64,000 nt of DNA from Methylocystis sp. ATCC 49242 (GCF_000188155.2 NZ_KE124774.1:1494356-1558355), one strand, 5' to 3'; numbered from the stretch's first letter, positions 17,295-25,368 are shown. A program made the numbers and translations. Notes: a model not told the origin generated them from the sequence alone.

Positions 17295-19417
17295 CGCTTG
17301 CGCCCTCGCCCCCCTGGCGTCGCCAGCCGTCGCCGCCTCCCGCCCCCACTGGCGACGCCCCGTCGCCGCTCGCTGTCGCGCTCGACTACATCGAGCGGGG
17401 CTGGTCGCCGATCCCGATTGGTTTCCGATCGAAAGCGCCATCACTCCCCGGCTGGACGGACCTCCGGATCAGCGCCGACGAGGCGTCACGCTATTTTAAC
17501 GGCGCGCCGGCCAACATCGGAGTTGTATTAGGCCAAAACTCATCGGGCCTGAGCGACGTTGACCTTGACTGTCCCGAGGCCATCGCGGCCGCGCCGTATT
17601 TCCTTCCAAAAACCGCAGCGATCTTCGGCCGCGAGACGGCGCGCGCGTCGCATTGGCTCTATTACACTAACTCAGCTAGTGTAAATCTTTCCGCCAACGT
17701 CTACTTTGACGATCCGATCGCCAAGGAGCGTGGCGCGAAAGCCCGCATTGTCGATTTGCGTCTTGGTCCGAAAGTCCAGACAGTCTTTCCGGGCTCAGCA
17801 CACGAAGACACAAGCGAGCCGATCGCTTGGGAGCCCGGCTGTGACGGCGAGCCGGCGCGCGTCGAATGCGACGACCTTTTTCGTCGCGTCGAGCGCCTCG
17901 CCGCATGCAGCTTGTTGGCGCGGCATTGGCCCGCGCATGGCGCGCGCCATGATGCGCGCCTCGCCGTCGCTGGCGTCCTAGTCCGCGCCGGATTTTCGGA
18001 GAGCGAGAGCAAACTTTTTGCCGAGGCGCTCGCCCGCGCTGTCGGCGACGAAGATGCGAGAGACTTCGCGGCGGCGATCCGAAGCACGTATGCGCGGGCG
18101 AGCTCGGGCGAAAAATTCTCGGGTTTGCCGAGGGCGTGTGACGTCTTCGGCGATGCGATCGGGCGCGCCGTGGCGGATTGGCTTCGCCTTGACGAGAGCG
18201 GCGCCGATTTTGGGCAATCTCTTCTCGGGCCGAAACCGCGCGCGACGATCGTCGAGAACGGCGTGGTGGCCGACGCCGAGACGGGCGAAATTCTGCGGCA
18301 ACCGGCGGGAGAGAGTGGACGCATCGGCCGCCTCGGCATTCTCACAAGCGCGCAATTCGTGGCCGGCTTCACGCCGCCAGACTACTTCCTCGACGGCGTT
18401 TGCCAACGCGGCTTCCTCTATTCACTCACAGCCGCCACGGGCGCCGGAAAGACCGCCGTCGCGCTCACCATTGCGGCGACGGCCGGGGGCGGCGGGGGAA
18501 CGCTCGGCGGCCGTGAGGTGATGGGCGGAAAAGTCCTATTCCTTGCCGGAGAAAACCCGGACGATGCGCGAATGCGCTGGATCGCGATGGCGCATCATTT
18601 CGACTTCGATATCGCCACGATTGGCGTCCGCTTCCGCCCGACCGCTTTCGATATCTCGAAATCGCTTCCAGACCTTCGGGCCGAGGCAGAGGCCGCCGGC
18701 GAGTTTTCGCTGATTATCTGCGACACGTCGGCGGCGTTCTTTCAGGGCGACGACGAAAATTCAAACACACAGCTTGGCGCCTATGCGCGCACACAGTTGA
18801 GAAAGCTGACCGAACTTCCCGGCCGGCCGTGCGTCATCGTTCTTTGTCATCCGACCAAAAACGCATCGGCTGACAACCTCCTGCCGCGGGGAGGCGGCGC
18901 GTTTCTCGCCGAAGTGGACGGCAACCTCACGGCGGCAAACGCGGGCGGCGTCGTGACGTTGCACTGGCAAGGCAAGTTCCGTGGCCCCGACTTCGAGCCG
19001 CTCCGCTTCGCGCTCGAAAAGGTCTCGACACCGAGCCTTGTGGATTCGCGCGGCCGGGAAATTCCATCGGTCATCGCCCGGCCGCTCGACATGCGCGAGG
19101 CAGGCGCCCTGGCCGCTGACGAGCGGCGTGAAGAGGACATTCTCCTTGAGCTAATGCTTGACCACGAGGCCGCGTCGATTGCCGAGCTGGCGAGGTTGGC
19201 CGGATGGGCTACCGGCGACGGCGACACGCCTCACAAGTCAAAGGTCGCGCGTATCCTTCAATCTTTCGCGGCGGAACGACCGCCCCTCGCAAAGAAAATT
19301 CGCGCGCATTGGACACTGACCGGTAACGGCCAAGAAGAAGCCGCGCGCGTCCGCGATGAGCGAAGGAAGGCCGAGCAAAACGCCGCCCGATTTTCTCGAT
19401 TGGGAGAGCCCGAATGA
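17291..19417 (+). CDS. bifunctional primase-polymerase/RepA-like helicase
   Basis: The likely replication initiator of the element, 708 residues. The N-terminal half is a prim-pol (AEP) domain: ALDYIERGWSPIPIG near 30-44, NIGVVLGQ near 75, and DVDLDCPEA near 88-96 with the metal-binding Asp residues. The second half is a RecA/RepA-type ATPase with Walker A GATGAGKT at about 380-388, GENPDD near 420, Walker B LIICDTSAAF near 475 and ALEKV near the end, then a winged-helix-like C-terminus. Such fusions prime and unwind at iteron origins in satellites and plasmids. The iteron array starts 24 bases after its stop. Confidence 0.88.
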   Translation: MTLAPSPPWRRQPSPPPAPTGDAPSPLAVALDYIERGWSPIPIGFRSKAPSLPGWTDLRISADEASRYFNGAPANIGVVLGQNSSGLSDVDLDCPEAIAAAPYFLPKTAAIFGRETARASHWLYYTNSASVNLSANVYFDDPIAKERGAKARIVDLRLGPKVQTVFPGSAHEDTSEPIAWEPGCDGEPARVECDDLFRRVERLAACSLLARHWPAHGARHDARLAVAGVLVRAGFSESESKLFAEALARAVGDEDARDFAAAIRSTYARASSGEKFSGLPRACDVFGDAIGRAVADWLRLDESGADFGQSLLGPKPRATIVENGVVADAETGEILRQPAGESGRIGRLGILTSAQFVAGFTPPDYFLDGVCQRGFLYSLTAATGAGKTAVALTIAATAGGGGGTLGGREVMGGKVLFLAGENPDDARMRWIAMAHHFDFDIATIGVRFRPTAFDISKSLPDLRAEAEAAGEFSLIICDTSAAFFQGDDENSNTQLGAYARTQLRKLTELPGRPCVIVLCHPTKNASADNLLPRGGGAFLAEVDGNLTAANAGGVVTLHWQGKFRGPDFEPLRFALEKVSTPSLVDSRGREIPSVIARPLDMREAGALAADERREEDILLELMLDHEAASIAELARLAGWATGDGDTPHKSKVARILQSFAAERPPLAKKIRAHWTLTGNGQEEAARVRDERRKAEQNAARFSRLGEPE

Positions 19418-19440
19418 CCCATTTCGAGCCCCAAAAAGCT

Positions 19441-19680
19441 GGAACGACGGCTGGAACGGCAAGAGCGAAAAACACCCCCTATCGTTCCAGAAATCGTTCC
19501 GGGAACGAAAAGCTGGAACGATTGCCCCTCAAAACAGCCTTTATGCCAATAAAATCAAGCCGTTCCATTGGAACGATCTGGATAGGCAAAACAGTAGGGA
19601 AGGGGGGGTGTTTACACCCCCTCCCCTGTTCGGAACGTTCCACACCCTTCCTAGGAAGGGAACGCTGGAACGATGGAACG
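19441..19680. repeat. GGAACG iteron array, candidate replication origin
   Basis: Thirteen copies of GGAACG or its complement in 240 bases: plus at 19441, 19453, 19502, 19515, 19570, 19632, 19659, 19667 and 19675; minus at 19483, 19495, 19561 and 19636. Several extend to CTGGAACGAT. One pair forms the palindrome GGAACGTTCC at 19632-19641. Chance would give about 0.1 copy. A GC hairpin with arms at 19604-19611 and 19614-19621 sits inside. Placement directly after the primase-helicase is the classic iteron origin layout. Confidence 0.82.
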
Positions 19681-19722
19681 ATTTTCACGGCATGACCTTA
19701 ACAATAAAACAAGGAGCCGCCG

Positions 19723-20004
19723 ATGAGCTGCAAAGCTGAAGTTACAGCCTTCGTCCACTCCCCCGCACGCATCGAGTCCCGTTTCGACGGACGCCCATTC
19801 GCCAAACTCGCAGCGCGTGAGAAGCACGGGCGCGCCTGGAACGTGGTCGCGGTCGAAGACGCGGTGCGCGCCGCCGCCATGGCCCTGCGCCCCGGCCAGC
19901 GCATTCGCGTCGTCGGCGTCCCGAGCTTCCGTATCGACGACAGCTCTCATAGTCCGCGAATGAGGCTCGACCTTCGCGCCGACAAGATTGAGGTGCTCGG
20001 ATGA
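19723..20004 (+). CDS. SSB-like OB-fold protein (putative)
   Basis: A 93-residue protein whose layout resembles a short OB-fold, possibly a single-stranded-DNA-binding protein: a beta-rich N-terminus, AWNVVAVEDAVRAAAMAL (about 46-63), then GQRIRVVGV and a final strand LRADKIEVLG, matching the strand-helix-strand order of SSB. ATG at 19723 follows AAGGAGCCGCCG. Location just after the iteron array suits replication. No direct family match can be shown by eye. Confidence 0.5.
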   Translation: MSCKAEVTAFVHSPARIESRFDGRPFAKLAAREKHGRAWNVVAVEDAVRAAAMALRPGQRIRVVGVPSFRIDDSSHSPRMRLDLRADKIEVLG

Positions 20005-20234
20005 CCCGCCGGCCGCCGCTCACGCGCGACCTCTTGTCGAGCCTCGGCTTCCGCCTCCGCGTTATCGAGACGATCGGCTCGCGCCTCCCGCCGGACGCCC
20101 CGCCCGAAGCTGTCGCCGCCGCCGCCCGATCGCTCGCGCGCGAGCTGCTCGCCGACTTCGACCGGCCGGACGGCGACACCCTTCGCGAACTTCAACAGGC
20201 GGTCATGACCGTCGTCGAGGAGGAACTGAAATGA
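20001..20234 (+). CDS. small hypothetical protein
   Basis: A 77-residue helical protein, Arg/Leu/Ala-rich, starting in an ATGA overlap with the previous gene and ending in an ATGA overlap with the next. The overlaps on both sides are the main evidence that it is coding. No domain recognised. Confidence 0.65.
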   Translation: MTRRPPLTRDLLSSLGFRLRVIETIGSRLPPDAPPEAVAAAARSLARELLADFDRPDGDTLRELQQAVMTVVEEELK

Positions 20235-20455
20235 TCCTTCACGAACTCGCCCGGCGCGTGGAGCGCCTCTCCCCGTCTCGCCGCGATCCGCATTCCTTTT
20301 TCGAGGAGCGCGCCGAGATCGCTCACGCCCTGCGCCAGCTCGCCAGAAACGACCCGCCCATGCGCGAAACGCGAGCGCCAGCTACCACGCTAGCGCACAC
20401 ATCGAAAAGCGCGCCAGCGGGCTTCTGTGGCCCGCAGAGAGGAAAGGCACGATGA
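20231..20455 (+). CDS. small hypothetical protein
   Basis: A 74-residue basic protein, helical in the first 45 residues (ELARRVERLSPSRRDP) and disordered after. Both ends overlap neighbouring genes by four bases. Function unknown; it belongs to the string of coupled early-type genes downstream of the iterons. Confidence 0.6.
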   Translation: MILHELARRVERLSPSRRDPHSFFEERAEIAHALRQLARNDPPMRETRAPATTLAHTSKSAPAGFCGPQRGKAR

Positions 20456-20775
20456 CCGCCGATGAACTTCGAGAGCTGGCCCGCCTCGCCGCGCAGCTCG
20501 CCGACGAACTCGAAGCGAGGGAAAAGTCTACCGCGAAGCCGGATCGCACGCTCTCAACTAACGAGGCCTCGAGGATCGCTAAACGATCGTTCTCATCACT
20601 CTACCGCGACGCACGTCAGCACGGTTTCGGATGGAAACTACCGACCGGTAGTTGGCAGTTTTCGGAACGAGGCTTGCGTGCGTTTCTTAGAAAAAATCCG
20701 GCGTTGGCGAATTTGGCGAATTTGGCGAGCGCGACGGGGTTTTCTTGGCGATGGAGTCGGCGCAAGTTGATGTGA
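20452..20775 (+). CDS. putative helix-turn-helix protein
   Basis: A 107-residue protein with a charged helix at about 1-25, then a likely HTH of the excisionase type: TNEASRIAKRSFSSLYRDAR (about 39-58) followed by a wing with WKLPTGSWQF. Ser/Thr and Arg in the recognition helix and the wing strand are consistent with DNA binding. Starts in an ATGA overlap. A regulator or excision factor is possible; not proven. Confidence 0.55.
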   Translation: MTADELRELARLAAQLADELEAREKSTAKPDRTLSTNEASRIAKRSFSSLYRDARQHGFGWKLPTGSWQFSERGLRAFLRKNPALANLANLASATGFSWRWSRRKLM

Positions 20776-20790
20776 ACTAACGAGGCCCAC

Positions 20791-21813
20791 ATGAACTTTC
20801 TCAACCCCTTCCGCACCGAGTCCGCCGAAGTCCGCGAGCCCGGCAAGGGCTCCAATCCGACATTCGTCGCCGATCCGATCGACCGCCTTCCTCCTCCCGC
20901 CGCAGACAAGCTCCGATCAATCCGGCGTGAGGCGTCCGACGCGCACGCGGTGTTGCGACCTTTGCAAGACGAGCTGACCGAATTGCGCGAAAAGCGCCAG
21001 CGCTCTGAAGTGTGGATCGGCTCTTACATTAACGGGCGCCATGATGGTCGCGCACATCGCGAAGACGACCCCGCGATCGTCCGCGAACGCGAAAAAATCG
21101 CGAAACTGACAGCGGAAATCGATCGCTTGCAGGCCGCGTATGACGAGCGCGCGGCGAAATGGCGTCACCTCGCCGCCGTGCGCGAGACCCTCGAAAGTTA
21201 TATCAAGCGCCTGAGCGACCCGGTCGAGGCAGCTCCGCCTGTTGCCGCGACGCTCGGCAAGGGCGAGACTCATCAGCAGGCGGTCGCGCGCGTGCGCAAG
21301 CAATTGGAAAAATTGCGCGAGGACGCCCAGGCGATCGAAGACGCGCCGTATCACTCCAGCCACGCAAAAAAGCTCGCGCGCGAAAAAATCGAAGCGCTCG
21401 CCGAGCGGGGCCGGCCGAATGTTTTGGTCTCAATTGAGGCCGGGCGCGATTTCGAGTTTGCATCCAAAATCGAAGGCGGCGGGGCCGTCGCGATCGCGGG
21501 TGAGATGCACGCGCTCCCGTTCAACCGAGCCGTTGACATCGAGGCGACTTTCGCTTGGCTCCATCGTGACGCGCTCATCGCCGCGATTGAACGCGAGATT
21601 GACGAAAATTCGGACGACGCGAGTGCGCTTTCCGACGAAACCCGTCAGAAGAAAAGCCTGCAAATCCGCGCGCAAATTCTCGAAACCGAGAGGCAGGAAG
21701 AAGCGATTGTCTGCATGGCCGCCGAGTCCGGCCTCGTCATCGCCCGCCGCGCCGACGCCGATCCTCGCGCGGTTCTTGGATTGAGCGACGCCGCCCCGGC
21801 GCCGCGAAACTAA
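20791..21813 (+). CDS. coiled-coil hypothetical protein
   Basis: A 340-residue protein that I cannot place in a family. Two long Glu/Lys/Arg-rich heptad stretches, about 42-75 and 90-130, predict coiled coils; a third helical block lies at about 160-200. The middle (about 208-260) is more globular, with EGGGAVAIAGEMHALPFNRA. No membrane segment or enzyme motif. In length and position it could be a scaffold, capsid-interfering or DNA-packaging accessory protein, but nothing shows this directly. Confidence 0.65.
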   Translation: MNFLNPFRTESAEVREPGKGSNPTFVADPIDRLPPPAADKLRSIRREASDAHAVLRPLQDELTELREKRQRSEVWIGSYINGRHDGRAHREDDPAIVREREKIAKLTAEIDRLQAAYDERAAKWRHLAAVRETLESYIKRLSDPVEAAPPVAATLGKGETHQQAVARVRKQLEKLREDAQAIEDAPYHSSHAKKLAREKIEALAERGRPNVLVSIEAGRDFEFASKIEGGGAVAIAGEMHALPFNRAVDIEATFAWLHRDALIAAIEREIDENSDDASALSDETRQKKSLQIRAQILETERQEEAIVCMAAESGLVIARRADADPRAVLGLSDAAPAPRN

Positions 21814-21823
21814 GGGCGAGGCG

Positions 21824-22192
21824 ATGAGCGCGAAGGAAAGCCAAAACGTATCGTTCTATGCTGGCGACCGCGTCACCCTTCGCTTTCCCCTTGCCGACGC
21901 CACAGCGCTCGCCCCTGCGGCTCTCACAAGCCCGGTCGGGCATTTCAGGATGGCGGGGACGCTTGCGGGCGTTCCTGTCCTGTCGAAATCGTCTCCAGCT
22001 TCCGGCGCGTCCGTCCTGCAAGAGAACATCGGCGACGTGTCGTGGTGGGTGCTTTATGTCTATTTTGAAGAAGAAGACACGAAGACGATCCCCGGCCGAT
22101 ATTTCTATCAGATCAGGGTTGTTCCGACTGAAGGACCGTCCGTGGTCGCCGCTGGAATGATCAACATCAAGCAACTGATCAAGACACACTAG
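21824..22192 (+). CDS. phage-like beta-rich protein, unknown function
   Basis: A 122-residue protein dominated by beta strands (VTLRFPLADATAL, WWVLYVYFEEEDTK, GRYFYQIRVVPTEG). Phages carry similar small immunoglobulin-like or tail-associated proteins ahead of packaging or head genes, but I recognise no specific family. ATG at 21824 is ten bases after the previous stop with GGGCGAGGCG upstream. Confidence 0.55.
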   Translation: MSAKESQNVSFYAGDRVTLRFPLADATALAPAALTSPVGHFRMAGTLAGVPVLSKSSPASGASVLQENIGDVSWWVLYVYFEEEDTKTIPGRYFYQIRVVPTEGPSVVAAGMINIKQLIKTH

Positions 22193-22202
22193 GAGATACC
22201 TA

Positions 22203-22553
22203 ATGAACCTAAATCCCGAAGCGTTTGCCAAAGAGCCGCCGGATTATGACCCGGCAATCTCGCCCATGTCGAAGCGGGGCGAATACGAAGCGGCGCTCGC
22301 CGCTGGGCGCGAGCCCGTCGTTCCGTCCGGTGACTTCTGGCACTGGTTAGGAGAGACATATCCGGCGCCGAAGCAAGCCGCCGTCAAAGCTCCCGATGCG
22401 TCGGCGCGCGCGTTATGGGCGAAGGCCGTCGCCGCGCAGAACGCCATGACGGCGCAGACGCAGGGCGAGACGTCAAAGCCCGCCGCGGCTAACAACCACG
22501 GGTGGGACGAGGTCGTCGCCAAGATCAACGCGGAAGCGCGAGGAAGGCGCTAA
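22203..22553 (+). CDS. hypothetical protein
   Basis: A 116-residue Ala/Pro-rich protein, mostly helical at the C-terminus (HGWDEVVAKINAEARGRR) with a Pro-rich, Trp-containing middle. ATG at 22203 has AGGAGATACCTA upstream, a strong ribosome binding site. Last gene of the run that starts with the primase; a 320-base gap follows. No family recognised. Confidence 0.6.
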   Translation: MNLNPEAFAKEPPDYDPAISPMSKRGEYEAALAAGREPVVPSGDFWHWLGETYPAPKQAAVKAPDASARALWAKAVAAQNAMTAQTQGETSKPAAANNHGWDEVVAKINAEARGRR

Positions 22554-22875
22554 TCGAGATTCGCCGCGCGAGTTCTTTTCCCTACTCGCGTGGCGAAGGC
22601 GGCGACCGGGCGCGCTCATCCGGTCGCCGCTCCATAGAGAAATCCTATAGACGCCGCACAAGCATTGCCTTTGCCATTGCAAGCCTATGCTGAGCCATTC
22701 CGCAACGCAGCATCGGCTAAGTAATTGAAAAAATTGACTAAGGTTCCTTTTGCAGTGCAGCGAGGCGGACGCGGGCGGCGACCCCGACCTTTGATTATAT
22801 TAGATTTTTCGATTTTTCCGGTTCCGTTCCGGTCTAGTCTATCGAAAAGCCCTATAAATCAAGGAAAAATGACCC
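22554..22875. other. intergenic region with hairpin and AT-rich promoter-like DNA
   Basis: No gene seen. A hairpin with 9-bp arms GGCGACCGG (22601-22609) and CCGGTCGCC (22620-22628) follows the previous gene without a T-tract. From about 22725 to 22870 the DNA becomes AT-rich, likely the promoter of the Nu1-like gene. Confidence 0.45.
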
Positions 22876-23400
22876 ATGACGACACGAAAAAGAGGGGCGA
22901 CGGGACCGGCGGAACGGGCCGTTTCGACGATCGACGACCGCACGCTCGTGAGCGTCCAGAGCGCCGCCGATTTGCTTGGCGTGACCCCCCGCTGGGTGCG
23001 CCAGCTCTGCGCAGATGGCCGCGTTGCGAAGGCGGCTCCCGGCGTCGTCCCTCTCGCCGAAGTTATCCGCGCCTATATCGCGTCTCTCAAAGACGAGTCG
23101 AAGAAGACGACGAAATCGGAAGCGGCCGCCGAAGTTCAACGAGCCCGCGCCGAAGAAATCCGCCTCCGCGTCGCCATCAAACAAGGCGAGCTCATCCCTA
23201 TGACGGAAATCGAGCCTGTCTTTTCCGACATCCTTGGAGAGTTGCGGTCGCGCCTTGCCGGCGTGCCGGCGGCGTGCACACGCGACCTGGCCTTGCGCGA
23301 GACGATCGAGGCGCGGCTTGAAGAGGCTCTCGACGAGGCACGCGGCGATTTTGACAGGCGCGCCGAAGAGCTGGCCAGCCCCGGAGGGAGCAAGAAATGA
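22876..23400 (+). CDS. Nu1/TerS-like terminase small subunit-type protein
   Basis: A 174-residue protein. The N-terminal winged HTH is of the Nu1/MerR type: SVQSAADLLGVTPRWVRQLC (about 26-45) followed by a wing and the helix VPLAEVIRAYI. A long Glu/Arg/Lys-rich helix (about 70-105, SEAAAEVQRARAEEIRLRV) leads to MTEIEPVFSDILGELRSRLAGVP, the segment typical of phage lambda Nu1 and related small terminases. No large terminase gene lies in the element. In satellites, an own TerS redirects a helper's packaging motor; that role is inference. Confidence 0.75.
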   Translation: MTTRKRGATGPAERAVSTIDDRTLVSVQSAADLLGVTPRWVRQLCADGRVAKAAPGVVPLAEVIRAYIASLKDESKKTTKSEAAAEVQRARAEEIRLRVAIKQGELIPMTEIEPVFSDILGELRSRLAGVPAACTRDLALRETIEARLEEALDEARGDFDRRAEELASPGGSKK

Positions 23401-23606
23401 ACAGTCAGGTTCCCCCCGGCATGACGACCAAAGCCGACGTGCGCGCGCGGCTAGATGCGTATCTTGAAGACGTGTCGGCCTCGATCCTGGCGTCGCTTGA
23501 CGTGACGGAGATGACCGAGGGCGAGCGGGCTGAGGCTGAGGCGGGCGTCGGGCGCGCGATCGCGGCCGCGCGCCTGAACTTCAACCGCAAGATCGCGAAC
23601 GGGTGA
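23397..23606 (+). CDS. small hypothetical protein after TerS-like gene
   Basis: A 69-residue acidic helical protein whose ATG overlaps the preceding stop by four bases. Sequence is Ala/Glu/Arg-rich (DVSASILASLDVTEMTEG). Coupled translation suggests a partner of the TerS-like protein. Unknown family. Confidence 0.6.
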   Translation: MNSQVPPGMTTKADVRARLDAYLEDVSASILASLDVTEMTEGERAEAEAGVGRAIAAARLNFNRKIANG

Positions 23607-23614
23607 CGGGCCTG

Positions 23615-23947
23615 CTACGCGACCTCTTCGAGGCGCTCGGCGATGAACTGGTTTATGCTCTCGCCGGCCTTTGCCGCCAGCTCCGCAACCCGCTTGTGAA
23701 GCTCGGGGGTGATGCGAATGGAAAGCGTGCCGGAATAAGGCCTTTCGGGTTCAACGCCGCGCTCTTTGCACCAATCGCGGTAATCTTCGATCGTGTCTGC
23801 GAATGCCTGGCGCAGTTCGGCAAGCGTCTCGCCCTCGAATGTGAGCATTGCACGGGCGTTGATGACGCGGCCGTGCATTATGCCGGCGTCTTCGTCGATT
23901 TCGACTGTCGCCAGATATCCGTCATGCGTCATCGTCGTCATGGCCAT
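23615..23947 (-). CDS. hicB: HicB-family antitoxin
   Basis: A 110-residue antitoxin. The N-terminal HicB domain (TMTHDGYLATVEIDEDAG onward, with FADTIEDYRDWCKERG near 52-67) resembles a degenerate RNase-H-like fold, and the C-terminus is a ribbon-helix-helix DNA-binding unit (SGTLSIRITPELHKRVAELA near 76-95). It binds HicA and should repress the operon through the palindrome at 24200-24220. It overlaps the upstream hicA gene by ten bases. Confidence 0.9.
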   Translation of the reverse strand: MAMTTMTHDGYLATVEIDEDAGIMHGRVINARAMLTFEGETLAELRQAFADTIEDYRDWCKERGVEPERPYSGTLSIRITPELHKRVAELAAKAGESINQFIAERLEEVA

Positions 23948-24192
23948 ACACCCGCCATCTTCAGAAACTCTCGGACTGAAGCGACGGCGCCCTTATTGGT
24001 TTCCGGCTTCGGGTGCGGGCGATGAAAAACCGCCTCAACGCCGTTTAGCAGGAACCGAACGCGGGAGCCGCGTCCTTCCGAACGCTCTGCGCCGAGCGCG
24101 ACCAAGAGGCTTTCGATTTCCGTCCATCGAATGTCCGACGGGACGGGGCGGGCGAATATCGCCTCAATGGTGCGCCGGTGCTTGGCGTTCAT
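23938..24192 (-). CDS. hicA: HicA-family mRNA interferase toxin
   Basis: An 84-residue toxin with the dsRBD-like HicA fold, longer than the minimal form. WTEIESLLVALGAERSEGRGSRV lies at about 23-45, and the catalytic His is in AVFHRPHP (about 54-61). HicA cleaves mRNA and tmRNA when free of HicB. It is the first gene of a toxin-first hicAB operon; on an integrated element this normally acts as an addiction or anti-phage module. Confidence 0.88.
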   Translation of the reverse strand: MNAKHRRTIEAIFARPVPSDIRWTEIESLLVALGAERSEGRGSRVRFLLNGVEAVFHRPHPKPETNKGAVASVREFLKMAGVWP

Positions 24193-24199
24193 ATGGGTC

Positions 24200-24220
24200 T
24201 GCTACCACGAAATGGTAGCA
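24200..24220. promoter_or_regulatory. hicAB operator palindrome
   Basis: Perfect 8-bp arms TGCTACCA and TGGTAGCA around a five-base spacer, seven bases upstream of the hicA start codon. Position and symmetry fit binding by the ribbon-helix-helix domain of HicB. Confidence 0.7.
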
Positions 24221-24247
24221 TACGGAAGTGAACGGAAGTGAACGTGA

Positions 24248-24598
24248 GCGGAAAAAGCCACCCTCGGCCTGATTGCGTCCCATGTCGGAGCGGTTCTCCG
24301 CTGCGGCGACTTGGCTATTCGCGAGACGGGTGGCATCCCTGTCGTCAACTCCCGCGACGTGGCGGAGAAGTTCGGGAAGCGGCATAGCGACGTTTTGCGC
24401 GATGTTGATACGATTTTAACGAACGCAGATTTGCGTTCGTCGAATTGGTTCCGAGAGACAGATTATCTCGACGTCAAGGGCGAAAGTCGCCGTTCATTCG
24501 ACCTGACACGCCAGGGGGTCACCTTGCTCGTCATGGGCAGGACTGGCAAAGAGCGCGAGAACTGCGCTGATTTTTGCTTTAGGGATTCCGGCGGATGA
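24248..24598 (+). pseudogene. Rha-family phage regulator fragment
   Basis: An open frame beginning after a stop at 24245 encodes a Rha-type N-terminal domain: VNSRDVAEKFGKRHSDVLRD, then NWFRETDYLDVKGES and FDLTRQGVTLLVMG, all characteristic of this phage regulatory family. There is no ATG before the conserved region (TTG at 24311 is possible) and the sequence leaves the family pattern after VMG, so the C-terminal part is lost, probably by a frameshift near 24540. The 3' end overlaps a minus-strand gene. Confidence 0.65.
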
Positions 24599-25072
24599 GA
24601 GTTGCGCAACCAAAGCCTCGCGCTGCTCTTTTTCGAATTGAATTTTATACTCTGGATCAACGGCGGCGACAGCGCGCTTTGCATCATTGATGCACGCCTG
24701 ACGACGCGCAGGGACAGATTTACCTTTCGAGTTCAGTTGCATCGCGCGCGATGGGTTAATCCGTTCTGGCTTTTCGTCCAGACGTAATCTCTTCAGCGCG
24801 GAACTAACCGGGCAGGAAGCATCGTAGAGGTGCAGGGGCGTTCGCCCCTTTCCGCCGGCGAGCGCGTATTGATTTGATTTGCGGCATATCGCGTGCATCG
24901 CCCGCAAGACGGAGTTTGTTTCCGCCCGTGTCGGAGGACGCTCGAATAGCTGAAATCCGTAGCATTCCGCTGCTAGTTGAGCCGCGGGAAAAAAGACGCA
25001 GCCATGCGTTTTCTGCGCGATCTCGATTTGCCCTAGAATACAATTCATTACGCGCCCGTGACCCTTGCTCAT
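24494..25072 (-). CDS. hypothetical protein
   Basis: A 192-residue protein with no recognised domain. The N-terminal half has alternating hydrophobic helices (CVFFPAAQLAAECYGFQLF at about 25-43), the C-terminal half is Lys/Arg/Glu-rich and helical. Base composition of the region is lower in GC than the host genes. The 3' end overlaps the Rha-like fragment. The ribosome binding site is weak, so confidence is moderate. Confidence 0.5.
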   Translation of the reverse strand: MSKGHGRVMNCILGQIEIAQKTHGCVFFPAAQLAAECYGFQLFERPPTRAETNSVLRAMHAICRKSNQYALAGGKGRTPLHLYDASCPVSSALKRLRLDEKPERINPSRAMQLNSKGKSVPARRQACINDAKRAVAAVDPEYKIQFEKEQREALVAQLSSAGIPKAKISAVLALFASPAHDEQGDPLACQVE

Positions 25073-25133
25073 AGCGATAACCCGCCCGTAAGTGTTGCCT
25101 CAAACGCTATATTTAGGGCGCTTGTCGCAACAT

Positions 25134-25358
25134 TTAAGCCTTCTTCAGCCGCACGCCCGGCCCGCCGCCATTTTCGGCAATGAACTCGACCCCCGCCGCC
25201 TCGAGGGCGGCGCGGATGGCGGCGACAGTGCGGGGCTTCAGGTCTTCCCCGGCTTCGAGGCGGGAGATCGTGTCTGTGGAAACGCCGGAAATCTTTGCCA
25301 AGTCTCGCACGCCGATCCCGAGGGCGACCCTGGCCATCTTGCATTGAACCGCGAGCAT
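25134..25358 (-). CDS. Xre/Cro-type helix-turn-helix repressor
   Basis: A 74-residue protein that is one HTH_3 domain: LGIGVRDLAKISGVSTDTISRLEAG (about 13-37) has the canonical helix-turn-helix, followed by TVAAIRAALEAAGVEF. Short Xre proteins like this are common phage or plasmid repressors. It is transcribed away from the second replication module, and two direct CGTTCCGATT repeats sit just upstream in the shared promoter region. Confidence 0.85.
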   Translation of the reverse strand: MLAVQCKMARVALGIGVRDLAKISGVSTDTISRLEAGEDLKPRTVAAIRAALEAAGVEFIAENGGGPGVRLKKA

Positions 25359-25368
25359 TTCTAGACAC

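Noticed and set aside
19414-19695. 93-codon frame coupled to the primase stop
   Set aside because: It starts in an ATGA overlap, but almost the whole frame lies in the GGAACG iteron array, so its sequence is set by the repeats. Treated as origin DNA.
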